64,000 nucleotides of DNA from Alphaproteobacteria bacterium (GTDB lineage Bacteria > Pseudomonadota > Alphaproteobacteria > Sphingomonadales > Kordiimonadaceae): the NCBI GenBank assembly GCA_021774735.1, contig JAJFIS010000019.1, positions 1 through 64,000 on the forward strand, written 5' to 3'. The notes under the pieces are model-generated. The model was not told the DNA's origin. It did no database searches and saw nothing but the letters and a program-made list of their open reading frames with translations. Made by a program: the position numbers and the translations under genes. Of the stretch, positions 1 to 8,614 are shown piece after piece (within the stretch, counting starts at the first letter, position 1; the number at the start of each line of letters is the position of its first letter).

Positions 1-2
1 AC

Positions 3-93
3 CCGCTTCGACGCGAAAACCCTGATCCTCACCTTCCAGTCGCCCCTAACGGGGCTCCTTCCAGGTGAGGATCAGGGCAAATAACAGAAGCGG
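3..93. repeat. Imperfect long palindrome at the window edge
   Basis: CCCTGATCCTCACC (20-33) is the exact reverse complement of GGTGAGGATCAGGG (64-77). Between them lies a second stem, GCCCC (42-46) and GGGGC (51-55) around TAAC. Outside, CCGCTTC (3-9) matches GAAGCGG (87-93) with a length offset. The whole would fold into a long branched hairpin. No T-run follows, so a simple terminator is unlikely. A frame is also open from base 1 to a TAA at 82-84, so this could be the end of an upstream gene that contains or was invaded by the palindrome. The window edge prevents a decision. Confidence 0.5.
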
Positions 94-206
94 ACAATTG
101 ATATGGTACATAAACCGGTCAATTCAGAATGTTATCGACACATATATCGTAGACTTGCATCATAATAATTTTTCCCTCACACTTAAATTTATAAGGAGAA
201 TTATGC

Positions 207-599
207 ATGGATGATGGTATTTCGGTTAAAATATATCCCAAAAATATGGATGGACACGCTCACTATGAACATAATGCAATTGGTCCTGTATCATGCGCCT
301 CAAAGGTCTACTTAATACGGCCTGAATTAACTCTCATCTTAAATATTTATGGCCGAATGGTTGCCGCAGGAAAATGGCGCGATTATGCAATTGATATGCT
401 AAACGACCGGGCAATATTTTCGGTCTTTAAACGCACCCGCGATATGCCACTGTATCAGATCATCAAAGAGCCCGCCCTGCATACAAAACAAGGGCAGTGG
501 CGCATAACAACGACGACCGGTCATATAGTTAAAAGGGGACATATTCTACGCGATTTATTACGCTATTTTGACCGTCACCATTTGAAACCTGTGCCATAA
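207..599 (+). CDS. DUF2794 family protein
   Basis: A 130-residue protein of the DUF2794 family, which is largely restricted to alphaproteobacteria and has no assigned biochemical role. The family core is visible as 'ILNIYGRMVAAGKWRDYAID' (about residues 44-63) followed by 'AIFSVFKRT' and 'PLYQIIKEP'. Length is normal for the family. The start at 207 follows AGGAG at 194-198 with an 8-base spacer; another ATG at 203 is out of frame. It is cytosolic with no signal peptide or membrane segment. slyX follows after 54 bases, possibly on the same transcript. Confidence 0.88.
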   Translation: MDDGISVKIYPKNMDGHAHYEHNAIGPVSCASKVYLIRPELTLILNIYGRMVAAGKWRDYAIDMLNDRAIFSVFKRTRDMPLYQIIKEPALHTKQGQWRITTTTGHIVKRGHILRDLLRYFDRHHLKPVP

Positions 600-653
600 A
601 GCGCTATCAAGCCTCTCTGTGATTACCCTGACCCCTTATGAGTATAAAAAATC

Positions 654-872
654 ATGACTGATACCGAGCAGCTTGAAACCCGTCTTACAGAGCTGGAAAG
701 CCGCTTTGCTTTTCAGCAAGAAGCTAATGATAGCTTGAGCGATATGGTTAGTAAACAATGGCGCGAGATTGACCGGCTTACTAAATTGGTCAAACGGTTA
801 GATGGTCAACTTTTTGATTTAGAACAGAATATTGGTGGACCCGCAGGCGACAAGCCCCCTCCACATTATTAA
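654..872 (+). CDS. slyX: SlyX family protein
   Basis: A 72-residue protein matching SlyX in length and pattern: an N-terminal heptad-rich coiled coil (about residues 4-60, 'LETRLTELESRFAFQQ' onwards, 'LTKLVKRLDGQLFDLE') and a short proline-rich tail ending PPPHY, as is typical of the family. SlyX proteins are small cytosolic oligomerising proteins of unknown function, named from a cluster next to slyD in enterobacteria. No slyD is nearby here. The Shine-Dalgarno sequence is weak, suggesting coupling with the upstream gene or low expression. Confidence 0.85.
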   Translation: MTDTEQLETRLTELESRFAFQQEANDSLSDMVSKQWREIDRLTKLVKRLDGQLFDLEQNIGGPAGDKPPPHY

Positions 873-944
873 GGCTCCTTTTACTTTGCGCAGTAATTAT
901 CATACTGGTGAGGATGAAAAATATACATTGACGCTTTTCATGGC

Positions 945-973
945 TTGACAAAACCCTGTTTGCCACAGAACAT
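945..973 (+). promoter_or_regulatory. Weak candidate promoter for the nitronate monooxygenase gene
   Basis: A perfect -35 hexamer TTGACA (945-950) is followed 17 bases later by GAACAT (968-973), which matches the -10 consensus at only three of six positions. The site is 43 bases upstream of the ATG at 1016 in a non-coding gap. The poor -10 keeps confidence low. Confidence 0.25.
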
Positions 974-1015
974 GCTGCGCTGCACAAGAAACGATAATAG
1001 CATGAGGAACCCCAT

Positions 1016-1972
1016 ATGAGCCTTCCAGCAATTTTTGATAATTTACGTCTGCCCGCCGTTGGTGCACCGCTTTTCATTATCTCTGGCCCCGAGCTGGTCA
1101 TCGCCCAGTGTAAGGCTGGTATTGTTGGATCTTTTCCGTCACTGAATGCACGACCCATTGAAGTATTAGACCAATGGCTGACCGACATAACAGAAGAGCT
1201 CGACCGCTACAATCAGGCTAACCCTGATAACCCTGCGGCCCCTTTTGCGGTCAATCAGATTGTCCACCGCTCCAACGACCGCCTGATGCAGGATGTTGAG
1301 CTATGCGTTAAACATAAAGTGCCGATTGTCATCACATCACTGGGGGCAGTACCAGAAATTAACGATGCTGTTCATTCATACAGTGGTATTACCCTGCATG
1401 ACATTATCAATAATCGCTTTGCAAAAAAAGCCATTGAAAAAGGTGCTGATGGCCTTATCGCAGTTGCTGCTGGCGCGGGCGGTCATGCAGGAACACTTTC
1501 CCCCTTTGCTTTAATCCAAGAAATTCGTGACTGGTTTGACGGCCCTCTATTGCTTTCCGGTTCCATTGCAAGCGGCGGGGCTATTTTGGCAGCCCAGGCC
1601 ATGGGGGCTGATCTTGCCTATATCGGCTCGCCTTTCATTGCGACAAAGGAAGCCAACGCCGCCGACGCTTACAAAGATTGTATTGTCGAAAGTGGTGCCA
1701 GCGATATTGTTTACTCTAACCTTTTCACAGGGGTCCACGGTAACTATCTTAAACCATCCATCGAAGCGGCAGGCCTAGACCCCAACGACCTGCCCGAAGG
1801 GGATTTGAAAACCATGACCTTTGGCTCTGGCAGTAAGTCTGACGCAAAAGCATGGCGCGACATTTGGGGCTGCGGACAGGGCATTGGCGCCGTTAAAGCC
1901 GTCACGCCAGTCGCCGAACGCGTAGCACAATTAAGCGCAGAATATGCTGCCGCCAAAGCCCGTTTGGCATAA
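1016..1972 (+). CDS. Nitronate monooxygenase (NMO / 2-nitropropane dioxygenase family)
   Basis: A 318-residue FMN-dependent TIM-barrel protein of the nitronate monooxygenase family, which oxidises alkyl nitronates such as propionate 3-nitronate to aldehydes or keto acids plus nitrite. The substrate barrel is seen in 'FIISGPELVIAQCKAGIVGSF' near the N terminus. The catalytic-loop motif AAGAGGHAG places the expected active-site histidine at about residue 157. The FMN-phosphate region is 'LLLSGSIASGGAI' followed by 'GADLAYIGSPFIAT'. GAGGA lies 7 bases before the ATG. It stands alone between slyX and a convergent peptidase gene, so context does not name the substrate. Some relatives act as quinone reductases. 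Confidence 0.88.
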   Translation: MSLPAIFDNLRLPAVGAPLFIISGPELVIAQCKAGIVGSFPSLNARPIEVLDQWLTDITEELDRYNQANPDNPAAPFAVNQIVHRSNDRLMQDVELCVKHKVPIVITSLGAVPEINDAVHSYSGITLHDIINNRFAKKAIEKGADGLIAVAAGAGGHAGTLSPFALIQEIRDWFDGPLLLSGSIASGGAILAAQAMGADLAYIGSPFIATKEANAADAYKDCIVESGASDIVYSNLFTGVHGNYLKPSIEAAGLDPNDLPEGDLKTMTFGSGSKSDAKAWRDIWGCGQGIGAVKAVTPVAERVAQLSAEYAAAKARLA

Positions 1973-1993
1973 TTCGCTGTTAAACAAAAACCG

Positions 1994-3448
1994 TCACTTG
2001 CGGTAATCAAGTGGCGGTGTGCGCTCCCCTAGCAGGGCTTCATACTTGTAGTTATCACCCTTTTTTGCTTTAAATTCCGCTTTGGCTTTTTCCCGCAGCT
2101 CCGCATTTAAATATAGCTCTTCTGCCATCGCCGCCATCGCCTTTGCGGCTAAATGCGCGCCTTTATAGCCAATTGTGGTGCCGCCCGCTGCTACGGCTTG
2201 CCAAGAATGGGCGCTGGTGCCCGGCACCCATGCTGCCACTCGAATGCCCACGGTCGGAACGGTAATGGAAACATCACCGACATCGGTGGACCCATAGCCA
2301 AGCAAAACATCATAGGGCTGAATATCGCCTTCGCTGCCCATCGCCGATTTTGGATCATCAAAGCTTTCATAAAGCTTGTCGGCGAAAGCTTGTTCTTGCT
2401 TGGTGTAAGATAAGCCACCCAGCGCCCGCATTTTGGTGTCGGCCATTTTTGCCAAGGTTTCATTAACGAGCAAAGGATGATTGCCGTGGATGATTTCCCA
2501 TTCTACTTTGGTCCCCGTGCCCTCAGCCGCACCCTTGGCGGTTGCTTCTAACCTAGTCCAAAGTTTTTTCACTTCAGACGCTTTTGGGTGGCGCAAATAA
2601 TAAAATACTTCTGCGAAATCAGGCACCACATTAGGGGCGAGGCCGCCCTTAGTGATGACATAGTGAATACGGGTTTGCTGGGGCACATGCTCGCGCAGCA
2701 TATTGGCCATCATATTCATCGCTTCAACCCCGTCGAGCGCTGAGCGCGCACGCTCTGGTGCACCTGCGGCGTGGGCAGATTTACCGTAAAAACGAAATTT
2801 AGCGGACCTATTAGCAAGCGTTGTTCGGGCAGCGGCTGAGTTGCGGTCGGATGCATGCCAGTGAAGGGCAAAATCTACGTCATCAAACAGGCCAGCGCGG
2901 ACCATATATACCTTACCACTACCGCCTTCTTCGGCGGGTGTGCCGTAAAGCCGAACTGTTCCGGGTGTACCCGTACGTTCCAGCCAATTTTTAACCGCGA
3001 TTGCGGCTTGCACTGATCCCGCGCCAAATAAATTATGGCCGCAAGCATGGCCCGCGCCCTTGCCCGCCACCAATTGACGGATAGGCACTGCCGCTTGGTT
3101 TATGCCAGGAAGCGCGTCAAATTCTGCAAGGATGCCAATAACCGGTCCGCCGTTACCCCAACTGGCAACAAAGGCGGTGGGGATGTCAGCAACTGCCGCA
3201 TCAATTTTAAAGCCTGCATCGCTGAGCGTGGTCTGCAATAATTTACTGCTACGCTCTTCTTGGTAACCTACTTCGGCCCAATTCCACATGGAGCTGGCAA
3301 GCCGTTCCACCTCGCTGTAGCGACCGTTAATATCTGTTGATATGCCGTCCGGCTTGTCCTCAGCGCCAATAGGCGATACCCCAACCAAGCCTGCCGCCAG
3401 CGTGATTAAACCTGCTTTAATCCAATATTTTTTAAATGTCGCACCCAT
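1994..3448 (-). CDS. Exported M20-family amidohydrolase (AbgB-like)
   Basis: A 484-residue M20 metallopeptidase/amidohydrolase most like the AbgB subunit of p-aminobenzoyl-glutamate hydrolase. Metal-site motifs are visible: 'LAEFDALPGINQ', 'GHACGHNLFGAGS' and 'GTPAEEGGSGK'. A lid-domain stretch 'HYVITKGGLAPNVVPDFAEV' is also typical of the group. Unlike the cytosolic E. coli enzyme it begins with a basic stretch and a hydrophobic core (residues 6-28) ending near 'SPIGAED', a signal-peptide pattern, so it is probably periplasmic. The partner AbgA and transporter AbgT are absent. The natural amide substrate cannot be told from sequence. It converges on the nitronate monooxygenase gene with a 21-base gap. 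Confidence 0.82.
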   Translation of the reverse strand: MGATFKKYWIKAGLITLAAGLVGVSPIGAEDKPDGISTDINGRYSEVERLASSMWNWAEVGYQEERSSKLLQTTLSDAGFKIDAAVADIPTAFVASWGNGGPVIGILAEFDALPGINQAAVPIRQLVAGKGAGHACGHNLFGAGSVQAAIAVKNWLERTGTPGTVRLYGTPAEEGGSGKVYMVRAGLFDDVDFALHWHASDRNSAAARTTLANRSAKFRFYGKSAHAAGAPERARSALDGVEAMNMMANMLREHVPQQTRIHYVITKGGLAPNVVPDFAEVFYYLRHPKASEVKKLWTRLEATAKGAAEGTGTKVEWEIIHGNHPLLVNETLAKMADTKMRALGGLSYTKQEQAFADKLYESFDDPKSAMGSEGDIQPYDVLLGYGSTDVGDVSITVPTVGIRVAAWVPGTSAHSWQAVAAGGTTIGYKGAHLAAKAMAAMAEELYLNAELREKAKAEFKAKKGDNYKYEALLGERTPPLDYRK

Positions 3449-3515
3449 GCTACTTCCATCCTTTATAAACTGATGACCATCAGCCTATAAGCGATCCGTG
3501 TAAAGCGCAAATGCC

Positions 3516-4115
3516 TTAGATGGTTTCTTCTTGTTTTTTCATCAACTCATCAAGAATTTCTTGGTGCAAGGCATTACTGTCACCGCCACCGTAAACAAAC
3601 ATACCAGAGGTGAAACTGCCGCCAAAGCTGAGCGCTACATTCACTGTTTGGCCGAGACCAGATAGAAAGTCCCGCTCTTTCAAGCTGCTAAGCGGATGGA
3701 TGAAAACACCCCAGAGAAGGCCTTGACCAAGGGCATAGCGGGCATCAAGCGCCGCATCATAATTGGCCTGCATAAGCCGCTCTAACATGGCAGCATCCAG
3801 CGCAGATGCATTGGCAATGGGGGTGATGATGCGCATGCGATCCGCATTTGGGTCACTGACCACAATCATTGGCCGTTTGGCGATGGTAAATTGCCAGCTA
3901 TTGCCTTCGCGCTTTGCCTCAGCGTCCACCTTTTGAATGATAGCATGTAAACGATCAAGGGTCATGGCGTTGGGGTCAACTTGGGGGACAGGGTCGTCTT
4001 TCAGCGATTCTTCCGCCTCAGCCTGATCGCTTTCTTGCGCGATAGCTACATTCGAAGTTAGCAGAAATACTATGCTGAATAATATGCCTGTGAATATTAT
4101 TGAAGTGATACGCAT
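3516..4115 (-). CDS. Secreted or periplasmic protein of unknown function
   Basis: I chose the ATG at 4115, giving 199 residues, because GGGGAG lies a few bases upstream; an in-frame TTG exists at 4130. A signal peptide is clear: 'MRITS' then a hydrophobic core ending 'TSNVAIAQES', with likely cleavage after AIA. An acidic linker follows ('DQAEAEESLKDD'), then a compact alpha/beta domain of about 140 residues with 'SWQFTIAKRPMIVVSDPNADRMRIITPI'. This loosely resembles the YbjN/type III chaperone-like fold, but I cannot assign it. It sits downstream of the DUF2339 membrane protein on the same strand, 110 bases away. Confidence 0.7.
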   Translation of the reverse strand: MRITSIIFTGILFSIVFLLTSNVAIAQESDQAEAEESLKDDPVPQVDPNAMTLDRLHAIIQKVDAEAKREGNSWQFTIAKRPMIVVSDPNADRMRIITPIANASALDAAMLERLMQANYDAALDARYALGQGLLWGVFIHPLSSLKERDFLSGLGQTVNVALSFGGSFTSGMFVYGGGDSNALHQEILDELMKKQEETI

Positions 4116-4225
4116 CGATATTCTCCCCAAAGGTCAATCATGGTAGCAAGCGTAAGGCTTGCCTAAGCATGCGTAAAGTGCGCACAGGCAGCTCTCACAC
4201 CATTGTGAAAGACTATCACCCCTAC

Positions 4226-6988
4226 CTAGGCCGCGTCCTCGCTTACGGCCACCACTTTCAGCCGTTGGTACAAATAACCAATGCCAATGAGAGCGGCGCC
4301 AAGCCCCATAAAGGAAAGTGCGCGCGCGATACCGTCTAAGTTATTCATATCGAAGATAAAGACCTTGAGCACCACCACACCAAGCAAAGCTAGTCCTGCC
4401 ATGCGCAATTTTGTTTGCCCTCGGACGATACCACCGAACAGCAACAACACTGCATAAAGAAGCCACGCAAGAGAATAGCTATACGTCTCCCAATCACTAG
4501 AGGGAGTACTAACATTATAGGGATGGAAAAAATGCCTTACCTCAACGGAAATCCAGACAAAGAAGGTTACGAGAGCCACACCGCCATATATCTTCTGGCT
4601 GCGCAATTTGTCCGCCCTCAGCGCCAAATAAGCCTTGGAAGCATAGAGCAGGCCGGGGACGAAGAATTGCAACAATTGAAGATTAAACACCACCATGCTG
4701 CCAACATCAATATTTCGGAAAAAGACATTATTGGTAATAGTTCCCGCCAAAAGCAAACCACCAAGGCTAATCACCGTCATTACTTTGCGCAGCATTTGGA
4801 TAACTATATCACCGTGTTTGATCTCCATCCAAAACAATATGGTGGTCGCAACGCCCCAGTTTATAGTTTGCAGAGCCGCTTCAAGCTGAGTGACCTTACC
4901 CAGCAAATTCCCTGTCTCTCCCAAGAGCACCCTAATTTCAAAAGTTGTGAAGGCAATGACCATCATCACCGCACCGGCTTTTAGGGTTGAAAGCAGACCG
5001 TCATCTTGATCAATGGCATCTTCTTGTGAAAAGAGCTTCGCCGCATAAATAAACAGTCCAGCACTTAGGCCGTACCCGTAAAATAGCCAATTCACTATTC
5101 CCAAAGGTTGACCTCCCGCATAATCAAAAATAGAGCCATTCAAAAACAGGCGCACCAAAACAATTGCCGCTAAAACCAATGCCAATCTGCGCAGGCCTTT
5201 TAAGGGATAGAGCCGCCAAATATGGCCTAGCGCCACCACTTCGAGTGTCAAAGCAAAGCTGAGCCATGCATCGCGCAGGACCATGGTCAGGGCTAAGGCC
5301 AAAGCCGCCGTTGCCCCAGCGGCATAGGCCGCAATGGGAGCCTGCGTCCAATCAGCTCTCATTTTGTTCAGCTGCATAACTGCCATGGTCAATAATGCTG
5401 CCAATCCCACCGCCATAGCGGCAAAGGGGAAACTGACATCAAAATTATTCAGCCGCCCATAGATGACAACCAAGATAATAACAGGATAGGCCGCACCTAG
5501 TGACGCCCACATGGGCTTACGCTGCAAAGATGGCAGGGCGGCATAAATAGCCGCGCCCACGCCCATTGCAAGCATGAGGGCCATGGTAATGAAAGTGGTG
5601 AAACCGGGTGGTGCTATTGGCAAGAGCAGCAGAGGTGTAGCCGCATTGGCTCCATAGATGGTGTTGAAATCCACCAAATGGGGCATGTGCCATGTGGCGA
5701 GCAAAAATACGCTGGCCGCTAGCGCCGCTAGACCACCACTGTCCTGCTCAGCCGAGCGATATAAAATGAAGGCCTGACCCACCATTGCAACACCAAAAAG
5801 CATGAGCGCGAAGGCACTATAATGATCAATTCTAACCAGAGCTGCCAGAAGCACAAAGATAAACAATGTTGCTGCGTCATATAACATTGAAACGGGATGC
5901 ACAGGCCGAATGGAATTTGCTGTAGTGCCCTCAGCACGGCTCAAGCTAGCCCCGGTCAACCAGAAACCCGAAACGCCTCCAAGAGCTATTAAATAAAGAC
6001 CAACCGGGGCAATATCGCCGTCATGCCAATTGGTGGCAAACCAAATCAATACCCAAAACAGAGCTAAGGCGATTGTTGCCATAGCCGCGTCAATCCAACC
6101 ACGTTGCTTGACCACCCACAAACTACTTGTCGCGATGAACAATAGATAGGGGAAAAGTGCCCAAGCGTTATTGTTGCCCGTTGATACCAGAACCGGCACC
6201 AGCATGCCACCCAAAAGACCCAAATATATAAAGAACCGCCCTTGCGCCAGCGCCATAATTGACGCGCCAAGCGATATGCCCGCCATCAGCACGAAGGCGA
6301 GGATTGCCGGAATAAAGTCGTAAAGGGCATAAGCGCTGTAAACCACGGCAAACAAAGTGAACAGACCCGCCGCAGATATGGCGCTGGGTATATAATCGGG
6401 CGCACCGTCAAGCCAGCTAATGCCGCCCCGCTTGCGGCGGATATGCTCGCCGAAACCTATGAGCGCTACGCCAAATATTAGGCCGAGGACAATGCGAACC
6501 GCAGGGCTTAATAGACCTTCATCAATGGAATATTTGACCAAAAAGCCTCCGCCGAGCGCCAGTGCCAAACCACCAACCCAAATCATCCAGCGGGATGACA
6601 AATTATCTTCTAAATTTTCAAAATCCTTGGCCGGTGCTACAGCGATTGTTTCTTCCGCAATTTCTTGCTTGGGTGGCTCTGCCACATCCGTGACTTCCTC
6701 AGGCTCCATTAATATCGCATCAGCTTGAGCCGCCTCAACCTGCTCTGGAGCCGCTATCTCATCAGGCACAGGCTTTTCGGGTGACATGTCCTCTGCATCT
6801 GCTCGACGCTGTTTTTCTTGCGCGATGAAATCATCCAATATTCGCTCATTAGTGCGGACATGAAGGTTTAATTGATCCAAGAGAATGCTAAGCCGTTTAA
6901 GCTTGCCACTATTATTTGTCGCGATAAAAAAGCCGATAATGCCTAATACTGCTGCACCGAAAATGGCCAAAAATATTATGAATTCCAT
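4226..6988 (-). CDS. DUF2339 polytopic membrane protein
   Basis: A 920-residue protein of the DUF2339 family of large multi-pass inner-membrane proteins of unknown function. One N-terminal membrane segment (about residues 2-22) is followed by a short coiled region with 'QEKQRRADAEDM' and an acidic, proline-rich linker to about residue 125. After that come more than twenty hydrophobic segments running to the C terminus, starting at 'WMIWVGGLALALGGGFLVKY', which is characteristic of the family. Some annotations link the family to membrane-protein or envelope stress, but no catalytic motif is visible. A 255-base non-coding region separates it from the divergent pyrimidine operon. Confidence 0.85.
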   Translation of the reverse strand: MEFIIFLAIFGAAVLGIIGFFIATNNSGKLKRLSILLDQLNLHVRTNERILDDFIAQEKQRRADAEDMSPEKPVPDEIAAPEQVEAAQADAILMEPEEVTDVAEPPKQEIAEETIAVAPAKDFENLEDNLSSRWMIWVGGLALALGGGFLVKYSIDEGLLSPAVRIVLGLIFGVALIGFGEHIRRKRGGISWLDGAPDYIPSAISAAGLFTLFAVVYSAYALYDFIPAILAFVLMAGISLGASIMALAQGRFFIYLGLLGGMLVPVLVSTGNNNAWALFPYLLFIATSSLWVVKQRGWIDAAMATIALALFWVLIWFATNWHDGDIAPVGLYLIALGGVSGFWLTGASLSRAEGTTANSIRPVHPVSMLYDAATLFIFVLLAALVRIDHYSAFALMLFGVAMVGQAFILYRSAEQDSGGLAALAASVFLLATWHMPHLVDFNTIYGANAATPLLLLPIAPPGFTTFITMALMLAMGVGAAIYAALPSLQRKPMWASLGAAYPVIILVVIYGRLNNFDVSFPFAAMAVGLAALLTMAVMQLNKMRADWTQAPIAAYAAGATAALALALTMVLRDAWLSFALTLEVVALGHIWRLYPLKGLRRLALVLAAIVLVRLFLNGSIFDYAGGQPLGIVNWLFYGYGLSAGLFIYAAKLFSQEDAIDQDDGLLSTLKAGAVMMVIAFTTFEIRVLLGETGNLLGKVTQLEAALQTINWGVATTILFWMEIKHGDIVIQMLRKVMTVISLGGLLLAGTITNNVFFRNIDVGSMVVFNLQLLQFFVPGLLYASKAYLALRADKLRSQKIYGGVALVTFFVWISVEVRHFFHPYNVSTPSSDWETYSYSLAWLLYAVLLLFGGIVRGQTKLRMAGLALLGVVVLKVFIFDMNNLDGIARALSFMGLGAALIGIGYLYQRLKVVAVSEDAA

Positions 6989-7167
6989 TAGTCCACCCCT
7001 GAAAAATATATATAGTTCATTTTAACAATACCCTATTTGTAGAACTTATAATATAGATTCTACCAACCCATCAGCCAGCGCGTTTAAATGCGCCTCTTGC
7101 GGCATCGTTAAACCATAGCGTCTTTGCTATTAAGCCTATAATGGACAGCTTCAGTAGAACATAAATC

Positions 7168-7183
7168 TTGACTGAATGGTCAG
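7168..7183. promoter_or_regulatory. RutR-like operator upstream of the pyrimidine catabolic operon
   Basis: TTGACTGAATGGTCAG matches the enterobacterial RutR (TetR-family, uracil/thymine-responsive) palindrome TTGACCA-NN-TGGTCAA at 11 of 14 defined positions. It lies 60 bases before the ATG of the first gene of a pyrimidine/beta-alanine catabolic operon, where such a repressor would be expected. The rutR gene is not in the window. The match is by eye; binding is inferred. Confidence 0.5.
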
Positions 7184-7243
7184 GACATTGATAGTTTTTT
7201 ATCTCACTTTTCCCAGCCTGCCAACATCAGGAGGCTGGTTTCT

Positions 7244-8581
7244 ATGAAAGGCGTTAAATATATGTCTAAATTTTCGCGCGCTGAACTTGAGGCTTACTGG
7301 ATGCCCTATACCGGCAATCGCCAGTTTAAGGATGACCCACGGATGATTGCGGGTGCTGATGGTGCCTATTTAATTGATGATAGAGGTCGGCGTATCTTTG
7401 ATGGGCTATCAGGTCTTTGGACCACGGGTCTTGGCCATTGCAGGCCAGAGATATCCGATGCCATTGCCAACCAAACCCGCAAGCTAGATTTTGCACCGTC
7501 CTTTCAGTTTGGTCATGATGGTGCCTTTGAGCTCGCAAACCGGCTCAAGGACCTTGCACCAGAAGACCTGAACTATGTTTTCTATACCAATTCAGGTTCT
7601 GACGGCGCTGACACATCAACCAAAATTGCCCGGGCCTATTGGCGGCAACGGGGCCAGCCCGCCAAAACACGCATCATTGGCCGGGCCAAGGGCTATCACG
7701 GGGCTTCATGGGGGGCCATAAGCTTCGGCGGCATCGGGGCGAACCGTAAGCTTTGGGGCCAAGCGATGGAAGCCGATCACCTGAACCATACCCAGGTGGC
7801 GACCGACCTTTTCACGCGTGGCATGTCGAAAACCGGCGGTGAGTTAGCCGAGGAATTGCACGAGATTGTCGCGCTGCATGATGCCAGCAATATCGCCGCT
7901 GTAATTGTCGAACCTTTTTCGGGTTCAGGCGGGGTTATCATTCCGCCAGAGGGCTACCTGAAACGCCTGAGAGATATTTGTACTCAATATGATATTTTAC
8001 TGATCTTTGATGAGGTTATCACTGCTTTTGGCCGGGCGGGGTCTATGTTCGGGGCTATCGAATTTGGCGTCACGCCAGATATGATGACCATCGCCAAACA
8101 GCTTACCAATGGCGCAGTGCCCATGGGGGCTGTCATTGTCCGCGAAGGCATTTACCAAACATTTATGGATACCGGCGGTCCTGACTATATGTTGGAGCTA
8201 CCGCACGGCTATACCTATTCCGGCCATCCGCTTTCCTGTGCTGCGGCGCTGGCAACGCTGGACATTATCGAGCAAGAGCAAATCGTTGGCCGGGTCAAAT
8301 CCATGTCACCCTATTTTGAAGAGGCTGTTCACAGCTTAAAAGGGGCTAAGCATGTGGGTGATATTCGCAACTATGGCTTTGCGGCCGGTATCAGCCTTAA
8401 CCATATTCCCGGTGAACCGGCGCGTAGACCCTTTGAGATTGCACAGAGGATGTGGGAAAAAGGTTTCTTCGTGCGTTACGGCGGCGATAACCTTCAAATA
8501 GGCATCCCCTTCATCAGCGAAAAACATGAGATTGATAGTTTCTTCAATGCATTAGATGAAGAAATAAACCGCCAAGATTAA
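7244..8581 (+). CDS. Beta-alanine:pyruvate transaminase-type omega-aminotransferase
   Basis: A 445-residue class III PLP aminotransferase. It has the cofactor phosphate loop 'TNSGSDGADTS' (about 115-125), 'IFDEVITAFGR' with the ring-binding aspartate (about 254-264), and the Schiff-base lysine in 'TIAKQLTNG' (Lys285). AGGAGG lies 9 bases before the ATG. The reaction expected from context is beta-alanine (and 3-aminoisobutyrate) plus pyruvate to malonate (or methylmalonate) semialdehyde plus alanine. The next gene encodes the dehydrogenase that consumes those semialdehydes, and the three genes after that are pyrimidine-ring genes. Members of this family also transaminate taurine, GABA and polyamines, so the substrate rests on the neighbours. 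Confidence 0.85.
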   Translation: MKGVKYMSKFSRAELEAYWMPYTGNRQFKDDPRMIAGADGAYLIDDRGRRIFDGLSGLWTTGLGHCRPEISDAIANQTRKLDFAPSFQFGHDGAFELANRLKDLAPEDLNYVFYTNSGSDGADTSTKIARAYWRQRGQPAKTRIIGRAKGYHGASWGAISFGGIGANRKLWGQAMEADHLNHTQVATDLFTRGMSKTGGELAEELHEIVALHDASNIAAVIVEPFSGSGGVIIPPEGYLKRLRDICTQYDILLIFDEVITAFGRAGSMFGAIEFGVTPDMMTIAKQLTNGAVPMGAVIVREGIYQTFMDTGGPDYMLELPHGYTYSGHPLSCAAALATLDIIEQEQIVGRVKSMSPYFEEAVHSLKGAKHVGDIRNYGFAAGISLNHIPGEPARRPFEIAQRMWEKGFFVRYGGDNLQIGIPFISEKHEIDSFFNALDEEINRQD

Positions 8582-8614
8582 ACTATAATTACTACAGATG
8601 CTGGAGTGAAACCA

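Noticed and set aside
790-1188. 132-codon minus-strand frame across the slyX/nitronate monooxygenase gap
   Set aside because: Overlaps the ends of two supported genes and shows no family resemblance.
4415-4984. 189-codon plus-strand frame inside the DUF2339 gene
   Set aside because: Antisense shadow of a clearly coding membrane protein; its sequence lacks domain features and a ribosome site.
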